A stretch of DNA of 64,000 nucleotides from Undaria pinnatifida. Its lineage: Eukaryota; Sar; Phaeophyceae; Laminariales; Alariaceae. The notes beneath the pieces are model-generated. The model was given only the letters and a program-made list of their open reading frames with translations, did not search any database and was not told where the DNA came from. The stretch lies in assembly GCA_012845835.1 (NCBI GenBank), contig JABAKD010000023.1, positions 9,057,840-9,121,839 on the forward strand, written 5' to 3'. This document shows, in pieces, positions 31,891 through 43,095 of the stretch (its first letter is position 1; each line of letters begins with the position of its first letter). Made by a program: the position numbers and the translations under genes.

Positions 31891-32888
31891 TGACGCTGTA
31901 GAACATTTTTTGTATATGGTGTTGGCCTTGGTTGGCAACGACGCTGCCGTAAAACATGCCAACCACTGCGTGAGCTAGACAACCAGGGTACTGTTTTTTT
32001 TGTTGCTCTGTTTCGGCGGTCACCATGATAGTTATCGAATTGCATCAAATTGTGCGGGGTTGTTGTTGTTGTTGTTGTTGTTGTGCGGGGTGGAGAACCT
32101 TTACTCCACACACGGGGAATTATCGCATCACGTGGTGTGAATATGGTAAGGCACCCACGAGGCAGTTACATATTACTACCCATTCATTGCTGTCTCTGGA
32201 GTGACCACACCAGAAAACAAAGGAACTCATTGGCGCTGTCATCCGTAAGCAAGAAAGTAGGCACAAGGTGCCGAAGTCCGTCCTACGAGCGGTTTTTGGA
32301 AGGATGCAGTTCACCCTTTATGCGACTCGCCGAACACCTCACGGCGCTTCGCGCTTGGTGCAAGCACTGCCTGTCTGGTTAGTGAAAACCCGGCGCGCTC
32401 CGTCCCGGCATAGTAGGGATGCGAGGGTATATGTTCATACGACTACGGCCGTGCACAAATTGACACCCCCCCCCCCACCCACGCAAAGGCAAACACGTAG
32501 TTGTGTTAAAAACGTATATTACCAGGTACCAGGTAATATTTTCTACCCTTCAACCCATCAACAGCGTTGAGCATTCAGTTATTTTGTAGCGCCACAGCGG
32601 AGTGTCCACAAGAACGCCCTGATTAATATTCATATATACCCTGATACCCGGTATCTGACAGTTGACAACAGCAACCAACAGAAGATAAGAGGTGGCTGAT
32701 GAGGACGTAGCCCCTCGCGATCCTAGAACTACGTCACCACAGTCAGTAGCCCCAAGCCACAAACATTTACGATCCGAGCTTACATGCTCAAGGCTTCCGA
32801 GTGGGGTAAACTCCCGACCCAACCAGGAAGCCTAAGCCCTACCCTAGCCCGCCAAAAACATACAAACCCCGAGGGGTGTATATAAGCC
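31891..32888. other. No gene recognised
   Basis: A (GTT)7-type tract at 32059-32082, a repeated accaggt word at 32521-32535, and a ccctaccctagccc telomere-like word at 32840. Confidence 0.5.
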
Positions 32889-33190
32889 GGTCGCCCCGGT
32901 GGCGTATGAGGTTGTCGTCGAGCCTGGTATAGGTCAGTTTCGTGAGTTCGAGTCCTCCCGAGTGCATTCTCGTATCATTTCGTAGGGAGTTTTTCTTACT
33001 CACAAAATTGAAATGCGATGAGCGCGAGAGCGTGAGTTAGCAACACTCGATGAAAAGTCGACGAGCAGTGTGATTGCTGAACCCAAAGCGAGATAAAAAG
33101 TTGAAAAGGCAAGAACCGGGGGGAAAAGGGACGACACAACCTGCCTGTGGGCACGGCTTGTCCAGAAGCTGTGAAGTAGAAGCGTGCAAA
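32889..33190 (+). mobile_element. S1 SINE, full length
   Basis: Head GGTCGCCCCGGTGGCGTATG with A-box-like TGGCGTATGAGG and B-box-like GAGTTCGAGTCC about 45 bases later. The body has gcgcgagagcgtgagttagc, aacactcgatgaaaagtcga, cgagcagtg, gcaagaaccggggggaa and cggcttgtccagaagctg. Five other copies share this order. tRNA-derived, non-coding. Confidence 0.8.
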
Positions 33191-33457
33191 ACGAAAAAGG
33201 AAAGCATACAAGCAGGCACCGTTACCCCCTAATAAATTACCGGTAGTTGTATTAATAGCATACCGATGTACCTGATATCAGATCCAAACCCGGCCAGAAG
33301 CGTACTATCAATGGTATTATCATGTTATTTGTAAGCCCTAACCTAGCCCGAAAACCATACGCGGTCGGATCGTGTTGTGTCTGTGAAATACTCTGCTTTT
33401 TTTTTGGCAGGAGTGCATGCATGGCTCTTCATGTTTTTTTTTTCTTCATCCCATTTA

Positions 33458-33623
33458 GTATCCTCGCACTACTCTCGCCCTCCCTCCCTCCCTCCCAGTA
33501 GTAACTCAGATACGGGGTCACATTGCGGGCTCTCCTCCCCCGTCCCCACTAGGGTACGTGCCTTCATTTTTATCGCGATAAGAGTTCAGCATTTTCTTCC
33601 CTCTCATGGACTCGCGTCGAATA
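33458..33623 (-). mobile_element. S2 SINE body fragment
   Basis: gtagtaactcagatacgggg, tccccactagggtacgtgcc, atcgcgataagag and ttccctctcatggactcgcg then tcgaat match S2. No head. Lies between two oppositely oriented S1 copies. Confidence 0.7.
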
Positions 33624-33660
33624 GTCTTTTTTTGTATTTTATTTAATCTTTCGCACACTT

Positions 33661-33960
33661 TTTCTTTCCAGCTTCTGAACAAGCGGTGGTCACAGGAAGG
33701 TGTTGTCTTTTCCTTTCCCCCCAGGGTTCTTTCCTTCAATTTTTATCGCGCATAAGGTTCAGTAATCCCACTGCTCGTCGTCGATTTTTCATCGAGTGTC
33801 GCTAACTCACACACGCTCTCGCGCTTTCCGCAAGTCAAATTTGATGCACGAGAAAAAGTCCCCACGAATTTATACGAGTATGCACTCGGGAGGATTCGGA
33901 CTCACGAAACTGGCCTATACCACGCTCGAGGATAACCTGATACGCCCCCAAAGCGACCGG
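33661..33960 (-). mobile_element. S1 SINE
   Basis: Reverse orientation, with the head at 33890-33960 (gattcggactcacgaaactg and cgaggataacctgatacg). Body boxes all present. Confidence 0.8.
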
Positions 33961-35187
33961 TGTCTAGTATACACTCTTAGCTGGGGGTGTACACACATTT
34001 TTCAACCCTACCCTAGCCTCAGGCATATAGAGGGTGGGATAAGGGTGTGGGGTTGGATTAGGGTTGGCCAATCTAAATGGAGGTGTGGTTTATTGGGGGT
34101 GAGCCGGCAACGCTTTTCACTTTTCACCCTCTGTCTCAAACACCAGAACCCTCACAATGACGTGTGTCTAGCAATTTGGTGCCACGAGTACACTTCGAGG
34201 AGGTCTCGTCGACCGATGACGTACGATACGAAACACGTGTTTTTTTTGTGTTTTTTTGGCTGGTATTTCCTCTTCGGTTTCGTTTTCTTCGTCCTGCTGA
34301 CGTTTTGACATGATGTCGTGTGATACATAGGATCCTGGAAGCGATCGCCATTTGATGCGTCGACATGGCCGGAGTGCAATCAGCAACTGTGCAATCAGCA
34401 ACACAGAATACGAATGATGTGATATAAATGAGTTTTGATTAAAACTTCGATCTGACAGCTGACGGGCTATTTTCATTTTTTTCAGTATGTGTCGTATAGA
34501 AGAGATAAGAGACAGTTAGCTATGGTTTTTCATCCTGTGTAGAGACAGAAAATCTGAAGAAAAATCTGAAGTCGAAATACTTTCTTGTTGTGTGTTTTGA
34601 CACCACGAAACGTTTTTGACCCCCAGGCGATTATGGAGGAAGGCAAAGATTTTGTCTAACGTACAGGGTACGAAAAACGTAAGGAGCAGAGTCTAAAATG
34701 AATAACCGGTAGTTACATCGTACATGACATAGCAGGCAAGTGCCATTCCTCAACAAGTGCAGTGAATCCCAGACACCACCGCAGACACCACGAAGATACA
34801 AGTGTAGAGATTCCTGGCCACGGCTCGGTTCTCTCCTTTCGCATAATGTACCTCTCCATGGATCCGCTCCATTTGAATATCATATTTTCGTCATTTTCTT
34901 AATACTATTGATTACGTTCGGTCCGGACCTGCAAACCCAAACTCTGGTTTGGTTCACTTCCAACGGCAATCGGACAGAAGCCGTAGGAAAGTCTCTACGG
35001 TCGTTGCCAGATTGCTATCTCTTGTTTTGCTAATTTCACGGGCCGAGACCGTGTACTTTTGGGGGCGATAATTCTCAGGGATCGGTTCGGTTCGGAACCG
35101 CACATACATGCGGTGGTAGTCCTACGGTTTGGTTCGGTTGTTTCAACCGATAGCGATGACCAAATAAGACCGAACCCAACCCAACTC
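33961..35187. other. No gene recognised
   Basis: Telomere-like ccctaccctagcct at 34006; a long T run at 34240. Short lysine-rich minus-strand frames near 34200 look incidental. Confidence 0.5.
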
Positions 35188-35335
35188 ACCCGAACCCAAC
35201 CCAACCCAACCCAACCCAACCCAACCCAACCCAACCCAACCCAACCCAACCCAACCCAACCCAACCCAACCCAACCCAACCCAACCCAACCCAACCCAAC
35301 CCAACCCAACCCAACCCAACCCAACCCAACCCCAC
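35188..35335. repeat. CCAAC pentanucleotide array
   Basis: About 28 nearly perfect CCAAC units. It translates in every frame without stops, which explains the long apparent frames here. Confidence 0.95.
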
Positions 35336-35368
35336 CCCACTCCACCCCACCCCATCCCTCCCCACCAA

Positions 35369-35470
35369 CCGAACCGAACCGAACCGAACCGAACCGAACC
35401 GAACCGAACCGAACCGAACCGAACCGAACCGAACCGAACCGAACCGAACCGAACCGAACCGAGCCGAACC
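35369..35470. repeat. CGAAC pentanucleotide array
   Basis: About 20 perfect CGAAC units. Separated from the CCAAC array by only 33 bases of CCCAC-type transitional sequence; the pentamers differ by one base. Confidence 0.95.
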
Positions 35471-35880
35471 GACATCGGGGAACCGTAAAATAGCCCTCTA
35501 AGCTGCTGGTACACGAAAAAAAAACAGCTTGTACGTCGTTGAGTACCCCGATTCGCATGATATGATATCTGATATTCGTGTGACACTATTGAAAGGCATC
35601 TCGAGCCTCAAGGATTTTTGATGTTAGCTATTCCTACTTTACTACTGGCACCGTAGTACTGGCTACGGGCCGACTCGTACTGCTGTTGTTGCTGTTGCTG
35701 CGGATGCCGCCGCTGTGCCGCCGATGTTTGATGAGCACACGGATGTATATCACTCTTCATGGCGTTTTCGTGTTGAAGATGCACGGGGGGTATGCAGAGG
35801 CTCGCTTCGGAAAATTGCAGATTCCACATTTTCCGATTAATATTCACATGACCAAATACCATTTTTTTGTTTTTTTTTTT
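35471..35880. other. No gene recognised
   Basis: Contains a short CAG/CAA-type tract at 35680-35705. Confidence 0.5.
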
Positions 35881-35881
35881 C

Positions 35882-36174
35882 TTTCACACTTCTACTCTCC
35901 GGCTTCTGGACAAGCCGTGGTCACAAGTGTCGCCCCTCCTTCCCCCCGGTTTTTGCCTTCAATTTTTATCGCGCATAGGGTTCATCAATCCCACTGCTCG
36001 TGGGTTGTTCATCGACTGTTGCTAACGCACGCTCTCGCGCTTTTCGCAAGTCAATTTGTGCACAAGAAAAAGTCCCCACGAATTTGTACGAGTATGCTCT
36101 CGGCGGGGCTCGAACTCACGAAACTGACCTTCACCAAGCTCGAGGATAACCTGATACGCCACCGGGGCGATCGG
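35882..36174 (-). mobile_element. S1 SINE
   Basis: Head at 36105-36174 with gggctcgaactcacgaaact (B box reversed) and cctgatacgccaccggggcg. The body is complete. Confidence 0.85.
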
Positions 36175-36194
36175 CATATTATATATATATATAT

Positions 36195-36295
36195 GTACGC
36201 GCGATCGGAGTATCACACACAGCTTGCAAAGATGAGTTTCGACAAAATGTTCGATCTCACAGCTGGAGTGTATTTTTAATTTTATAATATATCTA
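36195..36295 (-). mobile_element. Family C outer-arm fragment
   Basis: gcgcgatcggagtatcacac, agcttgcaaagatgagtttc, then cacagctggagtgtattttt and ataatata. A (TA) run separates it from the S1 copy. Confidence 0.8.
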
Positions 36296-36782
36296 TGTTG
36301 TACCAGGTATTATTACACCACAGATATTTAGGATTGTGACCGATTTTTTTGTTCCACGTCTGGATACCGTTCTCAACCCGGTGGGGTTTCTATTCCATGG
36401 CGTTAGTGTGTTTTCCGCCCGTTGCAGGGCTTTTGACTTTTGGTAGAGCCTGGGGGAGCGTGTCGCCCCCGCACCCGGCAGGGGACCTCGAAAGGCCCTT
36501 CGATATGTGTTTATTCAAGAGCGTCCCGTAGTTTTGCCCCGTGCCTGCTGTTGTGCTCAATCGGGCTGCTAATAAACACGGCTGGCTCACTTGAGCCTGG
36601 GTCCACAACGATAGCTGCACCTCGGCAGCTCTCTAAGGTGCGTTGTAGCACGCGCTTGCTTGGGGAGGAGAGTTGTCGTATACAGCCACAACTAGCTGTG
36701 GAGGAAAGGGACTTCACGCTATGGCCCCCGGCCTGACAAGCGTTGGAAGCGTCGACAGACCTCCTCAGTGGCAATGCGGGAA
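36296..36782. other. No gene recognised
   Basis: Open on both strands with near-coding composition. One minus-strand frame (36511-36819) has a KRLVGHVLRVPALPLRR segment that loosely recalls LINE C-terminal sequence; too weak to assign. Confidence 0.3.
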
Positions 36783-37260
36783 CTCTCAAAACATGTCCCA
36801 CCAGCCTCTTGTCAGCCAAGTTTCGAAGTCACCTCCTCCGCCCTGGGACCCGAATGCCTTGCGCAGGGAACGAAGAAGAGCAAGATCTGTGTGTGTCCGC
36901 GCGAAACTTGGACCAAAAAGAGAAATCTGTGGATGTGAACGTGGGCATTTTGGCATACCAGGTATCATTCGTTCTTACGGGTTGAGAACCCCAATTTATT
37001 ATATTCTTTAGAAGAAAAAAAACTGTATATTTTGACTCAACCTTTTTTTGTCCCAAAACTTGGAAGCCGTCTTCTGCGCCCAAGCACCCGAACCCGCTGT
37101 GCAGGGGGCTAAACCAAGGGCTAAACAGTGCCATGTGTGTATCATATGTGCGTGGAACTGCGCCCGCACAACGGTTCAAGTGATGTAAAACGTGCGCATT
37201 TTTGCCGGACTTTTTTTTTTTTCCCGGTTTAGAAACCCACTACCCTGGTGAGTTGTTACA
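36783..37260 (+). repeat. Family G dispersed repeat, two diverged units
   Basis: Words gtttcgaagtcacctcctcc, cgcgcgaaacttgga, ccaaaacttggaagccgtct, caagcacccgaacccg and a ttttgccgg..ttttttt..ccggttt block recur in 38745-39215. Confidence 0.5.
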
Positions 37261-37607
37261 AGACGTGTGCTGCGACGAAGGTGGCACTTTAGGGGTGAGA
37301 TATTTTCCGGGTGACGCTTTCGACAGCACGAGGCGCGCGAGGTGGTTATGAAACCGTTAGGGAGTTTGTGGAGACAAGAGGGATGTTTCTCCCGGAGGCA
37401 CATTGTATGGAACTTTGGAGGGAGGTCCCCACTAGTTTATCTTCTGTCGTGGTATATATATATATACCTGTGTTGTTCTATATTCTGCTTCCTGTCGACA
37501 TGCACCCCAGCCTCCCGTGCTGCCAACATGAGAACCCGCCCGTCAGTCCATCCCGACCCGAGCACCTACCAGTGGATGAATCTTAACAGACGCAGCTGCT
37601 TCACCTT

Positions 37608-37790
37608 ATTTTTTTTTTCCTCTTCTTTTTTAATCCTCCGGCCGGATGGGGGGAAAAAAAGCGCAAGCTCACCACACTTCCACGTATTTTCATGTGCGTC
37701 GTGTATCGATTTAACTCAGTTGCCTTGGCAGTCCAGCGCTAGCTGGCGTGTAGCCACCTCCTATACCCACAATCGTCGGTGAGCGCATCT
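37608..37790 (-). mobile_element. Family D retroposon
   Basis: T run, aatcctccggccggatgggg, gcaagctcaccacacttcca, cgtattttcatgtgcgtcgt, gattta.actcagttgcc and agcgctagctggcgt from the D head. Confidence 0.75.
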
Positions 37791-37799
37791 TGGAAGACG

Positions 37800-37893
37800 C
37801 AGCTCTTTATCCCCTTTTTCAGCGCCAGCCCCCAATACCCTCCCCACCCTTATTTCAAGTAGTTCTGTTAAAAAAAACGGGTTTCCAGTTGTA
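37800..37893 (-). mobile_element. Family B relic
   Basis: Starts atccccttttt, has cccccaataccctccccacc, tatttcaagtagttctgtta and acgggtttccagttgtaaaa. The A-like sequence cccaaaatcgccggaa follows directly, the same junction as at 58896. Confidence 0.6.
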
Positions 37894-38062
37894 AAACCCA
37901 AAATCGCCGGAACGTTGTCAATCTTTGTTTGGCGATGTGTTTTGTTATAGACCTAGGCCGTGAGATTTAGTGTAGTCCATCGCCTTTGCGCTACTACTGC
38001 TTTCCTCCCAGAGTTGTTTCGTTTTGGGTGAGGAATAAAATTTAAAAGTGTGGAGCTCCTCG
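37894..38062 (+). mobile_element. Family A fragment
   Basis: cccaaaatcgccggaac, the tagacctaggccgtgagatt centre, and gtgtggagctcctcga near the end; the terminal repeat is poor. Confidence 0.5.
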
Positions 38063-38299
38063 AGTGGCTATGAATGGGCCTCAGAAAACGAGTGGTGCGA
38101 TAGAGGTGAGTTGTGCCACTTTTTGTTGTGACTTTCCTCACTCACTCCAGGAGGTTGAAACATGTCCCCCAAAAAAATGTTTTTTTCTTTCGGAGAAGAA
38201 ATTCCCCACCCAGAGTAAAAATACCAACACTTGCCATTATAGTAGACCACAAATACGACCCTCCAAATAAAAACTCATCTGTATTGTATTTTACAAGTG

Positions 38300-38380
38300 C
38301 CAACAACGCAGCTTGCCAAGATGAGTATTGACCCGAAAATTCGTCGAACTCACGGCTGACGTCCTTGAAATTTGTTTATT
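38300..38380. mobile_element. C-prime motif (variant of family C core)
   Basis: cgcagcttgccaagatgagt, then attgacccgaaaattcgtcg and aactcacggctgacgtcc. ATG at 38321. A single extra A breaks the MSIDPK frame. Confidence 0.6.
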
Positions 38381-38514
38381 AAAAAAATACTGCTGTCCGG
38401 ATAAACGTTGGGTGGTTGGACATGATGGGTGACGGAATGCAATGTTATCTTGTACTTCGAAGTATTACATTTTGAGTTATGAAACTTGCTAAAGACGGGT
38501 GATCGGGTATAATA

Positions 38515-38585
38515 ATACGCAGCTCGCAAAGATGAGTATCGACCCTAAATTCGTCGAACTCACAGCTGACGTCGTTACAACATTT
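38515..38585. mobile_element. C-prime motif
   Basis: cgcagctcgcaaagatgagt, then atcgaccctaaattcgtcga and actcacagctgacgtcg, open frame MSIDPKFVELTADV from ATG 38532. Related copies are at 43555-43620 and 55935-55990. Confidence 0.6.
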
Positions 38586-38624
38586 TTTTTTTTACAAAAC
38601 GTATTCAACGGAGGTCACGTAAAA

Positions 38625-38722
38625 AAAAGCTCGAATTTTCGGACGATTTTGGGTCAAGGAGCCGCGTCATTCAGAAACCATTGCAGACGAACAGTAGTGA
38701 TACCTCTGTCGTAGCACGCGTC
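38625..38722 (-). mobile_element. Family A terminal fragment
   Basis: ggacgattttgggtcaagga, gcgtcattcagaaaccat and tacctctgtcgtagcacgcg followed by TC: one complete end of an A element. Confidence 0.75.
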
Positions 38723-38744
38723 ATGGGTCACCTGTACCCCGTAG

Positions 38745-39215
38745 CATGTGTCGTCAACCCCATTTTACTTTCTTCGTTCAAGGCGACTGTTCGAAAACTT
38801 CGAACATCAGTGTCATCTCCTCCGCCGAAGCACCCGAGTCCCTCGGGCACGGGCACGGGAGAGGACCCAGAATATGTTTTTGGGGGTGAGATATATATGG
38901 ACCTCCTCAGAGTGGTCATGAGCCTCAAAAAATAAAAAAGGGTGGGCCTCTAATACCCCGTAGCATGTGTCGCCAACCCCATTTTACTTTCTTTGTCCTA
39001 GGCGACAGTCCGAAAACTTGGAACAGCAGTGTCATACTCCTCCGCCTAATCACCGGAATCCCCATTGGGCGGAGGCCGAGGAATTACGATCTACGCGTGT
39101 GTGTATGATACGTGCGTGAAAATGAGTCCGAAAAACACCTCAGGTGATGATGTTATATGTGTGCGTTTTGTCGGATCATTTTTTTACCGGTTTAAAAAGC
39201 CAATACGAGAGCCTA
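38745..39215 (+). repeat. Family G dispersed repeat, tandem units
   Basis: ccccgtagcatgtgtcg, caaccccattttactttctt and gtccgaaaacttggaac occur twice (38747 and 38957) with a period of about 210 bases, and match 36783-37260. Confidence 0.65.
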
Positions 39216-39675
39216 AACGTTTGTCCGAGGTGTGTGCCCAAAAATGCCTCCGCGCTTATTTTGTGAAGGTAGGCACGATTAACCACATGTACGAACCTCA
39301 CGAGAAAAAAGAACCGTAGAATACTTTAACGGAGACAAAAAAAAAGGCTTCTCGATTTTTTTTTCGATTCCGGCCCTAAACACCGAAAGCGCGAACAGTA
39401 CTTGTAGTGTACTTTATAAAAGCTTAATTTGGCGAAAAAGGTTGCGTCTAGTACATACTTTCCGAAGTAAAACAATGCCACTTGACTCGCTAACTAAGCT
39501 ACGAGCACGTGTTGGCGGTCTGGTTTTTTCCCCCGGCGAGACCTCTTTATGGTGTATATACTAGTTCTAGTGTGGAGAGTTCCATGTTGGCTGTCCGCGT
39601 CAAGAGGCAGCAATGCCGCCGATTACCGCGTCAAGATCTACTTACTAAACTGAAAACAGTGCCAAGAGACGCGGA
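39216..39675. other. No gene recognised
   Basis: Short frames, two A8/T8-type runs. Confidence 0.5.
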
Positions 39676-40645
39676 GACGTGTGCTACGATAGAGGTGCGA
39701 GCACTTTTTTTCGTCTGGAACGGTTTCTGAATGACGGGGCTCCTTAACCCAAAATCGTCGGAAATGGATCTTTTTTTCGTTGCATACGAGCACTTTTCGA
39801 GTCTGAAACGGTTTCTGGATGATGGGGCTCCTTGACCCAAAATCGTCGGAAATTGGCCATTTTTTCGTTGCATTCGAGCATTTTTCGAGTCTGAAACGGT
39901 TTCTGGATGACGGGGCTCCTTAACGCAAAATCGTCGGAATTGGCCATTTTTTCGTTGCATTCGAGCATTTTTCGAGTCTGAAACGGTTTCTGGATGACGG
40001 GGCTCCTTGACCCACAATCGTCGGAAATGGATCTTTTTTTCGTTGCATACGAGCACTTTTCGAGTCTGAAACGGTTTCTGAATGACGGGGCTCCTTGACC
40101 CACAATCGTCGGAAATGGATCTTTTTTTCGTTGCATACGAGCACTTTTCGAGTCTGAAAAGGTTTCTGAATGACGGGGTTCCTTAACCCACAATCATCGG
40201 AATTGGCCATTTTTTCGTTGCTTACGAGCATTTTTCGAGTCTGAAACGGTTTCTGGATGACGGGGCTCCTTAACCCAAACACGTCGGAAATTGGCCATTT
40301 TTTCGTTGCATACGAGCACTTTTCGAGTCTGAAACGGTTTCTGGATGACGGGGCTCCTTGACCCAAAAACGTCGGGAATTGGCCATTTTTTCGTTGCATA
40401 CGAGCACTTTTTTCGGCTGAAACGGTTTCTGGATGACGGGGCTCCTTGACCAAAAATCGTCGGAAATTGGCCATTTTTTCGTTGCATGATTCTCGTTGTG
40501 TATCTAGGCCTCGTTTTTTTTTTTCGTCCAGTGCAGCAGTTTTGTTTTTCCCCCAATCTGGTCTCGGGTCAAGACACGTCCTAAGCTCCCGAGAGCGAGG
40601 AATCTAAAAAAAAACGTGGTACACCTCTTCATCGTAGCACGCGTC
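39676..40645 (+). mobile_element. Family A element with nine internal 88-bp repeats
   Basis: Left end GACGTGTGCTACGATAGAGG, right end TCATCGTAGCACGCGTC. The segment that is single in other A copies (ggtttctgaatgacggggct to aaaatcgtcggaaat, then cgttgcat) is present nine times. The aaaatcgtcgg box occurs at about 39751, 39839, 39927, 40014, 40101, 40190, 40277, 40365 and 40453, a period of 87-89. The single 3' half (gtatctaggcc, ctccgagagcgagga-like end) follows. The long minus-strand frames here are a by-product of the repeat. Confidence 0.9.
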
Positions 40646-40724
40646 AAAGACCTGAGGTCGACCACCCGGCCAGAAACCTATTGAACCCGAACCCGAACAC
40701 GAACGCTATGGAGCAGATATGTCC

Positions 40725-41300
40725 CGAGACGGTCAGTCAAGGGAAGCCGTCCAGCGGTCAAGGGTCCGCTCCTTCCACACTCAACCCTACTAGTTATTCG
40801 AAAAAGAGAACCAAAGATGTGAGGGGGCGGGCGGTCTGTCAAGGGAAAGCCTCCAGCGGTCAAAGGTGTAATACCGATTGTTCTACACTGAAACCTACCT
40901 GGTAGTAATTTGGCGTCAGTCAAGGTAAATTATTGGGGGGGAAAACAGCGAAGTGTCAGGAGACGGTCAAATCAGTCAAGGGAAAGCGTCCAGCGGTCAA
41001 GGGTGTCAAACCGATCGATCGTTCCACACTAAATTCTACTAGTTATTGGAAAAAGAAAACCAAATACCGGGTATGTCAGGGGGCGGTCTGTCAAGGGAAA
41101 GCGTCCAGCGGTCAAGGGTGTATAACCGATCGTTCTACACTAAAACCTAACAGTTTGGCGTCAGTCAAGGTAAATTATTGGGGAAAAAAAACAGCAAAGA
41201 TGTCAGGAGACGGTCAAATCAGTCAAGGAAAGGCGTCCAGCGGTGGAGGGTATCAAACCGACCGATCGTTCCACACTAGAACCTAGTTATTTGGCGTCAG
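40725..41300 (+). repeat. Tandem repeat, five units
   Basis: Units start gtcaagggaaagcgtccagc then ggtcaagg (about 40735, 40847, 40977, 41091, 41221). Alternate units carry either the tactagttattggaaaaaga or the ggcgtcagtcaaggtaaatt spacer, so the higher-order unit is about 245 bases. Confidence 0.85.
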
Positions 41301-41799
41301 TCAAGGTAAACTAACGTTGCCGTCCGTCAAGTGTGGCAGCGCCGTCTCCTGGCACATTTGCTATGGGGTGACCTGTACTTGGACGCTGTGGCTTGTGAAG
41401 GCTCTCGGCTGACCCGGCCTGCTTGGATGACGTGCCGGGAAAATGCATTTACTTGCCCGGATCGGGGGATACTGTGGCTTGGATAGACTCCATTAATAGG
41501 TTGATTGGGCCGAATGAGATCCCCCTCAGCCAACCTGAGTGCGTACTATACGATACATAGCAAGAGCTTTTCACGGGTCATTATGTTATGATTGGTTGTG
41601 TTTTCTTGGCATTAAACCTTTTATTTTCTGCCCGTCAACATCGAGCACGTTAATCGCGGCAATTATTCGTCCAGCGAGAGACAGGCAAGCTCTGGGATCA
41701 CCAACTTCGAGCTAGCGCCGCCGGTCGGGCGGGTCGGGGCCCGGAGGGTTTCAACAGCCTTGCAGATTGAGCCAGATCTGGTCAAGAGATGTTCGAACT
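41301..41799. other. No gene recognised
   Basis: No supportable feature. Confidence 0.5.
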
Positions 41800-42015
41800 C
41801 TCACGGGTTGGGTCGGGTCGGGTCGGGTCGGGTCGGGTCGGGTCGGGTCGGGTCGGGTCGGGTCGGGTCGGGTCGGGTCGGGTCGGGTCGGGTCGGGTCG
41901 GGTCGGGTCGGGTCGGGTCGGGTCGGGTCGGGTCGGGTCGGGTCGGGCCGGATCACCCTGACACGGTCCGACCCGCGGGAAGTGATCCGACCCGCGAGAA
42001 GTGATCCGACCCGTG
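41800..42015. repeat. GGGTC pentanucleotide array
   Basis: About 28 perfect GGGTC units (41805-41947) followed by three ccgacccgcgagaagtgat-type spacer units pointing the other way. Confidence 0.95.
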
Positions 42016-42154
42016 AACAGCACCTGGTAAATAGCTACCTTAAGAAGATTTTCTACCGGCCTTTAAATGCTACCCCGTATGAAAAAGGCCGGTAGTGTAG
42101 ACTGTAGTAGTGTGGTATCGTAGGTATTGCCCCTTTTGACGGATCCCGCTATTG

Positions 42155-42190
42155 AAAAAAAAAATATATATATATATATGTTATATATAT
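42155..42190. repeat. A run and TA microsatellite
   Basis: A10 then (TA)9 and a second short TA run, at the edge of the C fragment. Confidence 0.9.
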
Positions 42191-42312
42191 GACCTATATT
42201 CTTAATAAGGACACCCCCCCCGTAATACGCGCGATCGAAGTATCACACACAGCTTGCAAAGATGAGTTTCGACAAAATATTCGATCTCACAGCTAGAGTG
42301 TATTTTAATTTT
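42191..42312 (-). mobile_element. Family C arm fragment
   Basis: acctatattcttaataagga, cccgtaatacgcgcgatcga, gcaaagatgagtttcgacaa and tcacagctagagtgtatttt. Confidence 0.8.
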
Positions 42313-42548
42313 TGTAATATATATATACTGTATATATCTAGGAGACCTCATTTTTTCCATTTTTCTTCGCACCGCTTTTGACAACTTTGAAAATCTCTCA
42401 TAATGGACGCAAGACCCAATATATAGGGGGCCGCATGTCGTTTGAAAGAGGCCGTGACACAACAGTCTTCCGCTTATAAAATGCCAAATAAACTGCTGGC
42501 AACCTTCAGACGCGCTGAAGGGGCCCCTCGGTATGTATATGAGAAAAA

Positions 42549-42594
42549 TGAAAATCCCCATCCGCCGGAGGATAAAAAAAAAAAAAAAAAAAAG
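42549..42594 (+). mobile_element. Family D 3' end with poly(A) tail
   Basis: aaaatccccatccgccggag then gataaa and a run of about 20 A. Strongly 5'-truncated. A C-like cagctgtgaaatcga follows. Confidence 0.7.
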
Positions 42595-42738
42595 TACACG
42601 TCAGCTGTGAAATCGACCAAAAAATTATTTTTCATGATCAAATTTTCGGGGGACCCTGTCGCCTCCATGCGCTCCGCATGGTCCCTTGAAAGGGGTGTGT
42701 ATATAAGGGACCCTGCCTCCCCCCCGGTGCACTCCTTA

Positions 42739-42812
42739 TGGCCCCTCAACCCTGCCCTACACTATCTTCAAGTAATTTTGTCCCAAAAAACAAGTTTCCA
42801 GTTGTAAAGGCG
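42739..42812 (-). mobile_element. Family B relic
   Basis: ggcccctcaaccctgcc, tcttcaagtaattttgtccc and aagtttccagttgtaaaggc, followed by TTAA (42813-42816); the 5' end reads TTAT. Confidence 0.6.
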
Positions 42813-43022
42813 TTAAAAGCCGCCACCTGCAGAGTTTTGAACGTGGGGATTCCTTCGTCACTGCTGGGGTTGACGGCTCTGCGCGTGCGTTAAGGGGCGA
42901 GAGTCCCTGCCGACCGGCGTCACAGCTGTTTCAAGACACGAACCCATCAAGTGTAGGTATATCTGGCGGTAAACGGAAACTACGAAGTTCCGTTTAAGAA
43001 TGGAAGTCCTGGAGTCCGTTTC

Positions 43023-43095
43023 ACCCCTTTAGAGCCCCCAACCCCCGTACTAATTCCAAGTAAATTTATCCCACAAAACGGATCTCCTCTGTCTA
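43023..43095 (-). mobile_element. Family B relic
   Basis: cacccctttagagcccccaa, taattccaagtaaatttatc, ccacaaaacggat. Only the 5' terminus is good. Confidence 0.55.

Noticed and set aside
34136-34476. Lysine- and glutamate-rich minus-strand frames
   Set aside because: Three overlapping frames open at once, no start context or domain; likely chance in A/T-rich sequence.
35059-35586. Long open frames of 144-187 codons on both strands
   Set aside because: They are produced by the stop-free CCAAC and CGAAC arrays; length 5n repeats read open in all frames.
39631-40556. Minus-strand frames of 120-184 codons with repeated RSPVIQKPFQT peptide
   Set aside because: Translation of the 88-bp tandem units of the A element; the same segment is non-coding in single-copy A elements.
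40725-41300. CRISPR-like array
   Set aside because: Unit lengths alternate, spacers are themselves repeated, and the context is a eukaryotic transposon-rich region.
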